In this document: positions 50,548 to 60,200 of the stretch, piece by piece | How the letters are laid out: each line of letters opens with the position of its first letter | Position numbering within the stretch: the stretch's first letter is position 1 | Assembly: GCF_000187935.1 (NCBI RefSeq) | Contig: NZ_AEUT02000001.1 | Span: 1,612,001 to 1,676,000 of the forward strand | Direction of reading: 5' to 3' | DNA: 64,000 nucleotides | From: Streptococcus parauberis NCFD 2020 | GTDB taxonomy: Bacteria; Bacillota; Bacilli; Lactobacillales; Streptococcaceae | Program-made: the position numbers and the translations under genes | The notes under the pieces: generated by a model | Seen by the model: the letters and a program-made list of their open reading frames with translations, nothing else | What the model was told of the DNA's origin: nothing | The model's database searches: none

Positions 50548-51468
50548 ATGAACATAGCAATTGTCGATATCGGATCCAACACCATCCGTCTTAATATTTA
50601 CCATGTAGAAAAAAACGAATATTCTATTCTGTTTACCAAAAAATATACGGCTAGTCTTGCCTCTTATTTTGAGGATGGGCAATTAAGTGAAGAGGGGATC
50701 AAAACCTTGAAAAAGACTTTGAAATCAATTCAAAACGCTACTTCTTTTGTAACTTTAGAGTCAATTCATTATTTTGCGACAGCTTCATTACGAAATATCA
50801 GCAATCAAGATGAGATTATTGCTCAAGTGAAAAAGGAAATGGGCATTGCCATTAACCTATTACCCCAAGAAGAAGAGGCTCGTCTTGGCCATATAGGGAT
50901 TGAGGAAGTATACGGTAAAACTGATGGTTTGTCAATCGACATCGGTGGGGGGTCAACTGAAATCTCTATTTTTGAAGATGAAAAGGTTATTGCTAACTTC
51001 AACTTTTCTGAAGGTAGTTTATCTTTATATAAACGTTATGTTGATGAAATTTTACCCACTTTAGATGAGTATAATCGGATAACTGAAAAAGTCAAAAAAC
51101 TGTTAAAGAAAAAAGAAGATGAAAAGGTTGATAAGCTCGATACTTTGATTGGTATAGGTGGTAGTATCCGGGCAGTTGGGAAAGTTATTCAGAAAGTTGA
51201 AAACACTGATAGTGCTACTGAGTTTACCGTCGACCAATTAAAGAGTGTTAGTAAGAAATTGCTCAATCATGACAAAAACACTCTGATTGCAATCTTTAAA
51301 GTTTCCCCAGATCGGATTCATACAATTACCCCTGGGGTCATTGTCCTTTTAGAAGTTTGCAAATGGTTTAAAGTTAAAAAAATTCTAATTTCAAATAAAG
51401 GCCTTAGAGAAGGTTACCTAGTTGATTATCTGCAAAAATCAGATCTTCAACTTTCAACAAAGGAGTAA
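50548..51468 (+). CDS. ppx: Ppx/GppA-family exopolyphosphatase
   Basis: 306 residues: phosphate-1 loop VDIGSNTIRLNIYHV, then ATASLRNISNQDEI, GLSIDIGGGSTEISIFE (phosphate-2) and LIGIGGSIRAVGKV. Hydrolyses polyphosphate or pppGpp. It is the short, two-domain type. Three bp upstream of ppk, giving a polyphosphate operon. Confidence 0.93.
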   Translation: MNIAIVDIGSNTIRLNIYHVEKNEYSILFTKKYTASLASYFEDGQLSEEGIKTLKKTLKSIQNATSFVTLESIHYFATASLRNISNQDEIIAQVKKEMGIAINLLPQEEEARLGHIGIEEVYGKTDGLSIDIGGGSTEISIFEDEKVIANFNFSEGSLSLYKRYVDEILPTLDEYNRITEKVKKLLKKKEDEKVDKLDTLIGIGGSIRAVGKVIQKVENTDSATEFTVDQLKSVSKKLLNHDKNTLIAIFKVSPDRIHTITPGVIVLLEVCKWFKVKKILISNKGLREGYLVDYLQKSDLQLSTKE

Positions 51469-51471
51469 GTT

Positions 51472-53598
51472 ATGGGACTAAAATACATGCAAAACAGAGA
51501 AATTGCATGGTTACATTTTAATGAACGTGTCTTATTGGAAGCTGAGGCTAAAGAAGTACCTTTACTAGAAAAATTAAAATTCATCGCCATTTTTACCAGT
51601 AATTTAGATGAATTCTTTATGGTTCGTGTAGGTACACTTCATGACTTGATGTTAATGAAGAAAAACAAAATTGACACCAAGTCAGACATGACACCAGCCC
51701 AACAAATTGATGCGATTTTAAAAATGATGCCTGATTTATATCAAAAACGGGATCGTATTTATCAGTCCATCTTGAAAGATTTAAAAAACTATAATATTAG
51801 ACAATTACAATATACTGAATTAAATGAGGAACAAAGGAAATATACGGATCGTTATTTCAAAAAGAGACTTCATCATTTATTATCACCACAAATTATTGAT
51901 TTAAGTCATCCGCTTCCTTTTTTAGAAAATAATCGAAATTACGTTTTTACCGAATTAGAACAAGATGGTGTGCCTACTTTTGGATTATTGCCAATCCGCG
52001 ATGACTTTTCTCCGATTGTATCTTTGCCAGGTCACCAAGTTGATTTTATCTTACTTGAAGAAATCATTATGAGTCATATCGATGATTTGTTTGCTGGTTA
52101 TACCGTTAAACATAAAAACATCATTTGTGTGACAAGGAACACTGACTTGAGTACAGATTATGAAAATCAGGATATGTTTAGTAACTACGCTGAATTCATG
52201 AAATCTATTGTCAAGAAACGGAAACGCTTGAGTACTGTCCGGTTAGAATCGCAAGGCAATTTACCAGAACTCGGAAAAGAATACCTCTTTAAGAAACTAG
52301 GCTTTGATCAAGATCACTATATGGTAAGCCAAACACCTTTGACTATGCAGTTTGTTTTTCCAATGATTGATAATGTACCAACGGCCATCAAAAATGACTT
52401 GCTCTACCCACCAATTCACGCTTATAATCCATTTAAATATACTCCGTCAATTATCAACGCTGTCAGAGAAAAAGATTATTTATTATCTTACCCCTATGAT
52501 GACATTGATGCCTTCATTGCTCTTTTAAAAGAGATTGCCGAAGATCCAACTTGTCAGGCGATTAAGATAACTATTTACCGACTAGCTTCCAATTCGCAAA
52601 TAGTGGAGCAATTGATTAAAGCAGCTGAAAACGGCATTGAAGTGACTGTCTTAATGGAACTGAAAGCCCGATTTGATGAGGAAAGCAATATTTCCTATTC
52701 AAGTATTCTTGAATCTGCGGGTTGTCATGTTATCTATGGCTATGAGGATTACAAAACGCATTCAAAAGTATTTCTTGCAATCTTTAAGAATCCCGATGAG
52801 ACTTTGAACTTTATTACGCAGATAGGAACAGGTAATTACAACGAGAAAACTTCTCGGATTTATACAGACTTGTCACTCTTAACAGCTAATAAAAATTTTG
52901 GTTGGGATGCTAATGACTTCTTCTATCATTTATCACTGGGCAATCTCAATGGTAAATACAAACATTTTCTGCAAGCACCTTCAAGTCTAAAACAACGTTT
53001 TTTGGAATTGATTGATGAAGAAATTCTTAAAGGTAAAGCTGGGTATCTCTTCTTTAAATTTAACTCTCTGACTGACAAAGATTTTATTGACAAATTAGTT
53101 CAAGCCTCTCAAGCTGGCGTAACTGTTAAGTTAATTATTAGAGGGATTACATGTCTACTACCTGGTGTTGAGGAACTAACTGAACGAATCGAAATTCACA
53201 GTATTGTGGGACGTTACTTAGAGCATCCACGAATTTATGTTTTTGGTAAAGATGAAAGCAGAGCTATTTATATTTCTTCAGCTGACTTGATGACTCGAAA
53301 TATGGAAGAACGGGTGGAAATTGCTGCTCCCATCCTCGATGAATCTTTGAAAGATCAAATCATGAAGTATTTAGATATGCAGTTCTCTGATGCTATTAAA
53401 GGACGGATGGTTGCCACTGATGGTGCTTATCAAAATATCAAGTTAAGCAAAGGTCAAGAAGCCTATTCTGCTCAAGATAAATTTATCGAAATGGCAGAAG
53501 AAAACTACTATAAGCAACAAAATCTCCAACTTATTCAGAACCAACCAAGTCCTTCAAAAGAAAGGTTCCTTTCAAGACTATTTAAACTTTTTAAATAG
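51472..53598 (+). CDS. ppk: Polyphosphate kinase
   Basis: 708 residues: N-terminal AWLHFNERVLLEAEAKEVPL and FTSNLDEFFMVRVGTLHD, middle domain, then the two phospholipase-D-like catalytic domains with CHVIYGYEDYKTHSKVFLAI (autophosphorylated His region), YTDLSLLTANK and ISSADLMTRNMEERVEIAAP. Reversibly makes polyphosphate from ATP. AAGGAG start; second gene after ppx. Confidence 0.96.
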   Translation: MGLKYMQNREIAWLHFNERVLLEAEAKEVPLLEKLKFIAIFTSNLDEFFMVRVGTLHDLMLMKKNKIDTKSDMTPAQQIDAILKMMPDLYQKRDRIYQSILKDLKNYNIRQLQYTELNEEQRKYTDRYFKKRLHHLLSPQIIDLSHPLPFLENNRNYVFTELEQDGVPTFGLLPIRDDFSPIVSLPGHQVDFILLEEIIMSHIDDLFAGYTVKHKNIICVTRNTDLSTDYENQDMFSNYAEFMKSIVKKRKRLSTVRLESQGNLPELGKEYLFKKLGFDQDHYMVSQTPLTMQFVFPMIDNVPTAIKNDLLYPPIHAYNPFKYTPSIINAVREKDYLLSYPYDDIDAFIALLKEIAEDPTCQAIKITIYRLASNSQIVEQLIKAAENGIEVTVLMELKARFDEESNISYSSILESAGCHVIYGYEDYKTHSKVFLAIFKNPDETLNFITQIGTGNYNEKTSRIYTDLSLLTANKNFGWDANDFFYHLSLGNLNGKYKHFLQAPSSLKQRFLELIDEEILKGKAGYLFFKFNSLTDKDFIDKLVQASQAGVTVKLIIRGITCLLPGVEELTERIEIHSIVGRYLEHPRIYVFGKDESRAIYISSADLMTRNMEERVEIAAPILDESLKDQIMKYLDMQFSDAIKGRMVATDGAYQNIKLSKGQEAYSAQDKFIEMAEENYYKQQNLQLIQNQPSPSKERFLSRLFKLFK

Positions 53599-53605
53599 TC
53601 TTGAT

Positions 53606-53652
53606 AGACAAAAAAGCCAATTCCTCTCTCACCAGGAATTGGCTTTTTTTAT
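53606..53652 (+). terminator. Terminator of ppx-ppk
   Basis: AAAAAAGCCAATTCCT and AGGAATTGGCTTTTTTT, a long perfect stem with T-run. Confidence 0.9.
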
Positions 53653-53749
53653 TGTTTTCCAGTTTATTCTTCTCTCTCTTTAAGAATCTTGTTTGGAGCT
53701 TACCTAAGCATATCTTATTTATCTGTAAAAAACAAGACATATATACCAC

Positions 53750-54094
53750 TTAAATCATTCCTAAAGGCCCTGAAAACTGTTCAGTCTGAACCACGACTTG
53801 TTGGTCAGTTAAATGATATTGTTTCATAAGATAATTTTTGAGGTTTTTATCATTCATTTTAGATTGAACTGAATAAGAAGACAAGTCTTTACTATTAGCT
53901 ACAATCTTTATTTGTTTTAGTAATATACTATCTTTTTGAAGGTTAATTATCTTTCCTGGATAATTGAAACGGATATAGTAATCATAACCTAAATTCTTAG
54001 TCACCCATATTTTTGCCTTAACTCCTGAATACATTCCGTAAAACATCCCAACTATCAAAACAAATGCAATAATTTGTTCAAATTGATCACTCAT
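53750..54094 (-). CDS. Small membrane-anchored protein, paralogue of the one at 40288
   Basis: 114 residues from ATG 54094: one N-terminal span (QIIAFVLIVGMFYGMYSGV) and a soluble tail ending YSVQSKMNDKNLKNYLMKQY, LTDQQVVVQTEQF. The tail matches the 40288 protein in pattern and length. Monogenic, with its own promoter region. Unknown function. Confidence 0.7.
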   Translation of the reverse strand: MSDQFEQIIAFVLIVGMFYGMYSGVKAKIWVTKNLGYDYYIRFNYPGKIINLQKDSILLKQIKIVANSKDLSSYSVQSKMNDKNLKNYLMKQYHLTDQQVVVQTEQFSGPLGMI

Positions 54095-54337
54095 AAATCT
54101 CACACTTTCTTCCTATGTGTTTACTATATATTTTTTATTATTTCGAAATAATGATTTCATTATAGTCCCACCAAATCCCTCTGTCAAGACTTTTACAGTC
54201 ATTATGAAAAATTATTTTTTGAGTCAGATTGTGCTCTATTATTTCTCATTTTTCATAGAGTCTTACCAGTTGTCTACTTTTAAAATAGCCTGAAATATGA
54301 TATAGTAGAGCCATTGAAAAGATTAAAAGGAGTAACA

Positions 54338-54952
54338 ATGTCTGCACAAGATAAACTTATTAAAGCCAGTCATCTGATTGATATGGATGATATTATTCGT
54401 GAAGGGAATCCTACTTTAAGGGCACATGCTGAGGAAGTTTCCTTACCTCTTTCAGACCAAGACCTTATCTTGGGAGAAAAAATGATGCAATTTCTGAAAA
54501 ATTCACAGGATCCAGTAATGGCTGAAAAACTTGGCCTACGTGGTGGCGTTGGTTTAGCAGCACCGCAATTAGATGTTTCAAAACGTATCATCGCAGTTCT
54601 CGTTCCTAATATGGAAGATGCTGAAGGAAATCCTCCAAAAGAAGCATTCAGTATTAAAGAAGTTATGTATAATCCTAAGATTGTTTCTCATTCTGTTCAA
54701 GATGCTGCACTTGCTGATGGCGAAGGCTGCTTATCTGTGGACCGTTTGATTGAGGGCTACGTTGTTCGCCATGCTCGTGTGACTGTTGAATACTTTGACA
54801 AAGAAGGCGAAAAACATAGAATTAAATTAAAAGGCTACAATGCAATTGTTGTTCAACATGAAATTGACCATATTAATGGGATTATGTTCTATGACCGTAT
54901 TAACAGTGATACACCCTTTGCGATTAAAGAAGGCATGCTGATTATTGAATAA
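54338..54952 (+). CDS. def: Peptide deformylase
   Basis: 204 residues from ATG 54338 (AAAGGAG upstream). Motif [12 protein letters not shown], motif [11 protein letters not shown] (zinc/iron ligand Cys) and motif [16 protein letters not shown] (HExDH). Insertions between motifs and the length are those of type II deformylases of Gram-positives. Removes formyl from nascent proteins. Monocistronic. Confidence 0.97.
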   Translation: MSAQDKLIKASHLIDMDDIIREGNPTLRAHAEEVSLPLSDQDLILGEKMMQFLKNSQDPVMAEKLGLRGGVGLAAPQLDVSKRIIAVLVPNMEDAEGNPPKEAFSIKEVMYNPKIVSHSVQDAALADGEGCLSVDRLIEGYVVRHARVTVEYFDKEGEKHRIKLKGYNAIVVQHEIDHINGIMFYDRINSDTPFAIKEGMLIIE

Positions 54953-54971
54953 CAATTGCAAAGTTAATTAG

Positions 54972-55012
54972 ACAAAAAGTTCTCAAATTTCAAACTTGAG
55001 AACTTTTTTATT
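54972..55012 (+). terminator. Terminator of def
   Basis: AAAAGTTCTCAA and TTGAGAACTTTTTT stem with T-run. Confidence 0.88.
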
Positions 55013-55127
55013 ATCATTATGCAAGTTGATTCGGTTAAGGTGTCAACTGCTTTCAATTAATTTTAAATGTGGGAGCATCTTTTTGGAGAGGGTTATTTAT
55101 TGCATCCCATATAATTTTAACTTGAAA

Positions 55128-55724
55128 TTACGCTTCCATTGCTGCTAATAGAGCTTCTGCTTGAGCTATCAAGCTAGCTTTAGTATCTTCAGTTACTTCA
55201 AGAACCCCAGTCCCCCAAGCTTCTGGGTTAACTGTGGCTTTAGTGAATTCACCGGCAACTGATGTACGGATAAATGGCATCAAATCATTGTAGATTTGGA
55301 ACATTTGATCATGTCCCCCATTTGCTACTGATGAAACAGTAACAATTTTTCCGCCGATAGCTGAAGGTCCTGTTGGGTCTGAGAGGTCTAAAGCACGTGA
55401 AGCCCAGTCAAGTAGGTTTTTTACTGAACCAGGAATAGAAAAGTTATAAACTGGTGAGAAAATCCAAATAGCATCTGCAGCTTGAATAGCTTCACGAACT
55501 TTAACTACTGATTCTGGAGCATTTGCTTCTAAATCTTGAGTAAAGACAGGTACTTGAGCCCAGTCAAGAAAAGAAACATTAGCTTTACCAGCTAATACGG
55601 TTTCAGCTGTCTCTGCCAATTGGTGGTTGAATGAACCTTTACGTAATGATCCGTCGATAAATAAAATATTTTTCATTTCTTTTTCCCCTTTGAAGATGGT
55701 TTTTAATTTAGCAATGATAGACAT
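55128..55724 (-). CDS. NAD(P)H-dependent FMN reductase-like flavoprotein
   Basis: 198 residues from ATG 55724 (AGGAG 7 bp upstream). A second in-frame ATG at 55676 with AAAGGGG gives the conventional start MKNILFIDGSLRKGSFNHQL. Flavodoxin-like fold: GSLRKGSFN binds FMN phosphate, FSPVYNFSIPGSVKNLLDWA is the family hallmark, and VSSVANGGHDQMF follows. Likely reduces quinones or azo compounds. The 16-residue N-terminal extension and its upstream region are nearly duplicated before the nitroreductase gene, implying one shared regulator, presumably the MarR protein at 56723. Confidence 0.88.
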   Translation of the reverse strand: MSIIAKLKTIFKGEKEMKNILFIDGSLRKGSFNHQLAETAETVLAGKANVSFLDWAQVPVFTQDLEANAPESVVKVREAIQAADAIWIFSPVYNFSIPGSVKNLLDWASRALDLSDPTGPSAIGGKIVTVSSVANGGHDQMFQIYNDLMPFIRTSVAGEFTKATVNPEAWGTGVLEVTEDTKASLIAQAEALLAAMEA

Positions 55725-55741
55725 TATTGTCTCCTAACTTT

Positions 55742-55803
55742 ATCACTAAATAGTGATTATTTATACTATGTAGTAATTATATCATCTTCAGAGATTATGT
55801 AAA
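55742..55803 (-). promoter_or_regulatory. Promoter and MarR-type operators of the FMN reductase gene
   Basis: Minus-strand TTTACA (55798-55803) and TATAAT (55776-55781), 16-bp spacing. Downstream lie ACTACATAGT (55766 region) and ATCACTATTTAGTGAT (55743-55758). Nearly identical to the 56650-56713 region. Confidence 0.7.
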
Positions 55804-55895
55804 GAAATATGCTCCTCTTTATTATATTTTTAAATTTTTGTATAAATTATTTCATCAAAGATGCTGGCTTGCTGATGATTGTTTATTCAAATTAA

Positions 55896-55926
55896 TAAAA
55901 CACTCCTAAATTTAGGAGTGTTTTAT
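55896..55926 (-). terminator. Perfect-stem terminator of the nitroreductase gene
   Basis: AAAACACTCCTAAA and TTTAGGAGTGTTTT are exactly complementary, with T/A-rich flanks; it may work both ways. Confidence 0.85.
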
Positions 55927-55970
55927 GGATTATTCAGAGAGAGCTTCTAGCATTCTATTAGGAATTAGGA

Positions 55971-56633
55971 TTAGCCAATTACTTTGAAACGATCTTCATC
56001 GTTCATAAATTCTTTATCCCCAGCAGGTGCTTCAATTGAGCCAAAGTTTAATTGTCCACGAAGTTTCCAGCTAGCTGGCACGTTGTATTTAGCAATAACT
56101 GATGCATCAATAACAGGATTGTAATGTTGTAAATTAGCGCCTAAGCCAAGTTCTGAAGAAAGTGCAGTCCAAGCATTAACACTTGTGATTCCTGAAGCTT
56201 GTTCTGACCAAACTGGGAAATTATCAGCATAAAGTGCAAATTGTTCTTGTAAACCTTTTACAACATCTTGATCTTCAAAGAATAATGCAGTTCCTTTTGA
56301 AGCTCCAAAGCTTGCAAGTTTTTCTTTAGTTCCAGCAATCGCTTCTTCAGGAGCACCTTGTTCTTTCATTGTTGCTTCTAAATCAGTAGCAACTAATTCA
56401 TTCCAAAATGCTGATGCTTCATCATTCATTAAGATAAGAACGCGAGTAGTTTGGCTGTTGAAAGCTGATGGGGATTGACGAACCGCTTCTTTGATAACTT
56501 CAACGATTTCTTCATCTGATACTTCAGTATTACGACCTAAAGCATAAATTGAGCGACGGTTTTTTAATTCTTCTAAAAATGACATTTCTTTTTCTCCTTT
56601 GAATATGTTTTTAATTGTATCAACAAAAAGCAT
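55971..56633 (-). CDS. Nitroreductase-family protein
   Basis: 220 residues from ATG 56633 (AAGGAGG 5 bp upstream); an internal ATG at 56585 with AAAGGAG gives the usual start MSFLEELKNRRSIYALG. FMN-binding motifs are RRSIYALG at the N-terminus and SPSAFNSQTTRVLIL. The GLGANLQHYNP region is typical of small oxygen-insensitive nitroreductases (YdfN/HBN1-like). It reduces nitro compounds or quinones with NAD(P)H. Own promoter with two ACTA-N2-TAGT sites, directly downstream of the marR gene. Confidence 0.92.
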   Translation of the reverse strand: MLFVDTIKNIFKGEKEMSFLEELKNRRSIYALGRNTEVSDEEIVEVIKEAVRQSPSAFNSQTTRVLILMNDEASAFWNELVATDLEATMKEQGAPEEAIAGTKEKLASFGASKGTALFFEDQDVVKGLQEQFALYADNFPVWSEQASGITSVNAWTALSSELGLGANLQHYNPVIDASVIAKYNVPASWKLRGQLNFGSIEAPAGDKEFMNDEDRFKVIG

Positions 56634-56649
56634 TATTGCCTCCTTAGTT

Positions 56650-56713
56650 TATTACTAAATAGTGATAAATTAATACTATGTAGTGATTATATCATCTTCA
56701 GAGTAAATGTAAA
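56650..56713 (-). promoter_or_regulatory. Promoter and MarR-type operators of the nitroreductase gene
   Basis: Minus-strand TTTACA (56708-56713) and TATAAT (56686-56691), 16-bp spacing, followed by ACTACATAGT and ATCACTATTTAGTAAT. Same order and spacing as at 55742-55803. Confidence 0.7.
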
Positions 56714-56722
56714 GGAATATGC

Positions 56723-57148
56723 TTATAAGTTTTTAAATTTTTTCAATAACTCTATTAACTGCCCTTGCTCATCTTCTGTTAAGACAGAAAATGCCTCTTC
56801 AACATAGCCAATATGGCTTGGCAAAGCCTTTTCAATCACTGCTTGCCCGTCTTCAGTTAAGCTAACTAGGAATGACCGCTTATCATTAGGACACGAAATG
56901 CGTTCAACCCAGCCTTTTTTCTCCATGTTCTTAATAACAACTGTCATGTTTCCAGATGTTGCCAAAATACTGTTGATTAGTTCGCCAATTTTCATCGTTC
57001 CTTTTGCATGTAACAAGTCTAGTACAGCAAATTGAGTTGGCGTTAAATCAAACTCTTTATAAGATTCTGAAACTTTAGCATCAATTGTTCGAAAAGCTTT
57101 ACGCATCACAACCATTGATTTTACAGCATTATTTTTAAATTCACTCAT
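56723..57148 (-). CDS. MarR-family transcriptional regulator
   Basis: 141 residues with the MarR winged helix: TPTQFAVLDLLHAKGTMKIG, then INSILATSGNMTVVIKNMEK (recognition helix) and WVERISCPNDKRSFLVSLTE (wing). Cys in RISCPND and the nearby reductase genes suggest electrophile sensing. Its own promoter contains the same ACTA-N2-TAGT dyad, so it is likely autoregulated and represses the two flavoprotein genes downstream. Similar to the FMN-reductase/nitroreductase-linked MarR of other streptococci. Confidence 0.9.
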   Translation of the reverse strand: MSEFKNNAVKSMVVMRKAFRTIDAKVSESYKEFDLTPTQFAVLDLLHAKGTMKIGELINSILATSGNMTVVIKNMEKKGWVERISCPNDKRSFLVSLTEDGQAVIEKALPSHIGYVEEAFSVLTEDEQGQLIELLKKFKNL

Positions 57149-57181
57149 TGTATCTCCTTTCTCTTCATTTCTATTTTTGTC

Positions 57182-57236
57182 ATTTTACCACTAGATAGTA
57201 ATAAAGTCAATTACTTGATTAAGTAATTGACTTTAT
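57182..57236 (-). promoter_or_regulatory. marR promoter and operator, overlapping the polC terminator
   Basis: Minus-strand TTGACT (57205-57210) and TAAAAT (57182-57187), 17-bp spacing, with ACTATCTAGT between them. The -35 lies within the stem AAGTCAATTACTT/AAGTAATTGACTT (57204-57235), which followed by TTTATT acts as the polC terminator. Confidence 0.7.
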
Positions 57237-57241
57237 TTATT

Positions 57242-60200
57242 TTAAAAGAAATCTTCGAAGAGACTTAGCTGGTTATCCTCTGGCATATTTCCAAGGATTC
57301 CCATATCATCCATTTTTTCAACTAATGTGGATGAAGCACCGCCTCGTTTACGCAATTCCATTTTAGATAGGAATTCGCCTTCTTGGCGTGCTCGAACGAT
57401 TTGTTTGGCCACATTTTCCCCCAAACCTTCCATAGCAACGAAAGGCGGAATCAAGGTGTCGCCATCAATTTGAAATTCTATAGCTTCACTGCGGTATAAA
57501 TCGAGTTTGCCGAATTTATAACCACGCTCAAGCATCTCATTGACAATCTCAAGAGTCGTGAAAAGATCATTTTCAACGTTAGTTACTTCATTGTTCTTGC
57601 GTTTAATTTGAATATCTTCCATTCGCGCCTTAACAGCTTTTAAACCGCCACTCATTGTTTTCAATTCAAAAGCTTTGGCTCTAATGGAAAAGTATGCACA
57701 GTAATACATTAATGGGTGATGAACTTTGAAATAAGCTACCCGTAAGGCCATTAAAACATAAGCTGCCGCGTGAGCTTTCGGGAACATGTATTTGATTTTT
57801 CCACAAGATTCAATATACCAGTCTGGTACATTATTTTTACGCATGGCTTGGATATAAGAATTACGTTCTTCTTCAGAAATTTTCAACCACATCCCCTTAC
57901 GAACCCGTTCCATAATGGTAAAGGCCATTTTCGGCTCTAAGCCAGCATGCATAAGGTAAACCATAATGTCATCACGACAACCAATAACGGTTTTTAGGGT
58001 TGCAATTCCTTCTTTAATCAAATCTTGGGCATTACCTAACCAAACATCGGTACCATGAGAAAGTCCAGATAACTGCAAGAGTTCGGCAAAGGTTGTTGGT
58101 CGTGTTTCATTAACCATACCACGAACAAATGACGTTCCGAATTCGGGAATACCAAGCATACCTGTTGGTGTGCCAATTTGTTCTGGTGTAACGCCAAGTA
58201 TTTCAGTCCCTGAAAAGAGAGCCATAACTCCAGGGTCATCTGCTTGAATTGTTTTTGCATCGATACCTGATAAATCCTCTAGTTTTTTGATCATGGTCGG
58301 ATCATCATGACCTAGAATATCTAATTTCAAGACGTTTTCGTCGATATCATGGAAGTTAAAGTGGGTTGTTTGCCAAGAGGCAGAAACATCTTCTGCTGGG
58401 AATTGAACTGGCGTAAAGTCATAGACATCCATATAGTTAGGAATAACAACGATACCACCCGGGTGCTGACCAGTTGTTCGTTTAACGCCGGCAGCACCTT
58501 TGGCTAGTCGATCAACTTCGGCATCACGATAGAATTTTCCAAAGTCCCGCTCATACCCCTTAACAAAACCATAGGCTGTTTTGTCGGCAACTGTACCTAC
58601 AGTTCCGGCCCGGAAAGCATATTCTGCACCGAAAATATCCCTGACGTCCAAGTGAGCACTTGGTTGATCATCCCCAGAGAAGTTCAAATCGATATCGGGA
58701 ACCTTGTCCCCATCAAAACCTAGGAAAGTTTCAAATGGGATATCTTGTCCATCTTTTTGATATTTAGTCCCGCAGTCTGGACAGTCCTTATCTGGCAAGT
58801 CATAACCTGAACCAACTGATCCGTCGGTAATGAATTCTGATCGTTGACACTTAGGACAAACGTAATGAGGTGGCATTGGGTTAACTTCAGTAATCCCAAT
58901 CATGGTCGCAACGAAACTAGAACCAACTGATCCCCGTGAACCTACTAAGTAGCCACGCTCATTAGATCTGTTAACTAACATCTGTGACGCAAGATAAATC
59001 ACCGCGAAGCCATTCCCCAAAATCGACGTCAATTCTTTTTCAATCCGTAAGTCAATGATATCTGGTAAAGGATTGCCATAAATTTCGAAGGCTTTTTGGT
59101 AAGTTAATTCGGCCACTGTTTCTTCTGCTTTTTCAATGAATGGTGTGTAAAGATCACCCTTTACAACTTCGACTTCTTCAATTCGGTCAGCAAAATCTTG
59201 AGTATTTTGAACGACAACTTGATAAGCTAAGTCTTCGCCAAGGAAGGCCATTTCATCAAGCATTTCATTTGTTGTTCTAAAATGAGCTTGAGGTAGTGGA
59301 GCAGGCTGAGCTCCTTCCCCACGTCCAATGGTTCTATTAATAATAGCCCCTTGTCCTAAACTGCGGACAATAATCTCTCGATAGATTTCATCCTCTGGCT
59401 CGATGTAATGAACATTCCCCGTAACTAGTACCGGTTTATTGAGACGAGCTCCCACTTCTATCAAATCTCTGATTATTTGATGAATACCTTCTTGATCTTT
59501 AATTAATTCACGCGCAATTAAAGGTTGGTAAATAGCAGGGGGCATGATTTCAATAAAGTCATAATATTTGCCGACTTCAACAGCTGCATCAACACCTTTA
59601 TTTAAGACAGTGTCAAAAACCTCGCCCTCTGAGCAAGCCGAACCAAGTAGTAATCCCTCTCTGTATTGGTCGAGAATTGTTCGAGGTATTCTTGGTACGC
59701 CTTCAAAATAAACGACATTTGACAGGGAAACCAGTTTGAACATGTTCTTTAATCCAACTTGGTTTTGAACATAGATTGTGGCATGTTTAACACGGGCCTT
59801 CTTATAAGAATCTTCCGCCACCAATTTTGTGTTTAAATCTAAAAGATTTGTCACATTATGCTTTTCTCTGGCATCTTTTAAGAAAATAAAGAGGAGACGA
59901 CCGGTAGCCTCGGCATCATAATTGGCCATATGATGGTGATCAAGAGCTACTTGAAATCGTTTGGTTAAAGGACCAAGACCATGACGCTTATATTCTGGGT
60001 AAAGATTACGCGCAAACTCTAATGTATCAATGACAGGCTGGGTAATCTTTGGCAAATTCTCTCTAGCATAATTAGCATTCATAAAGCCAACGTCAAAGCT
60101 GGCATTATGGGCCACTAAAACGGTATCTTTACAAAAAGCTTGGAATTCTACCAATACTTGATGCAATGGCTTAGCACCAACTAAATGATTATCTGTGATT

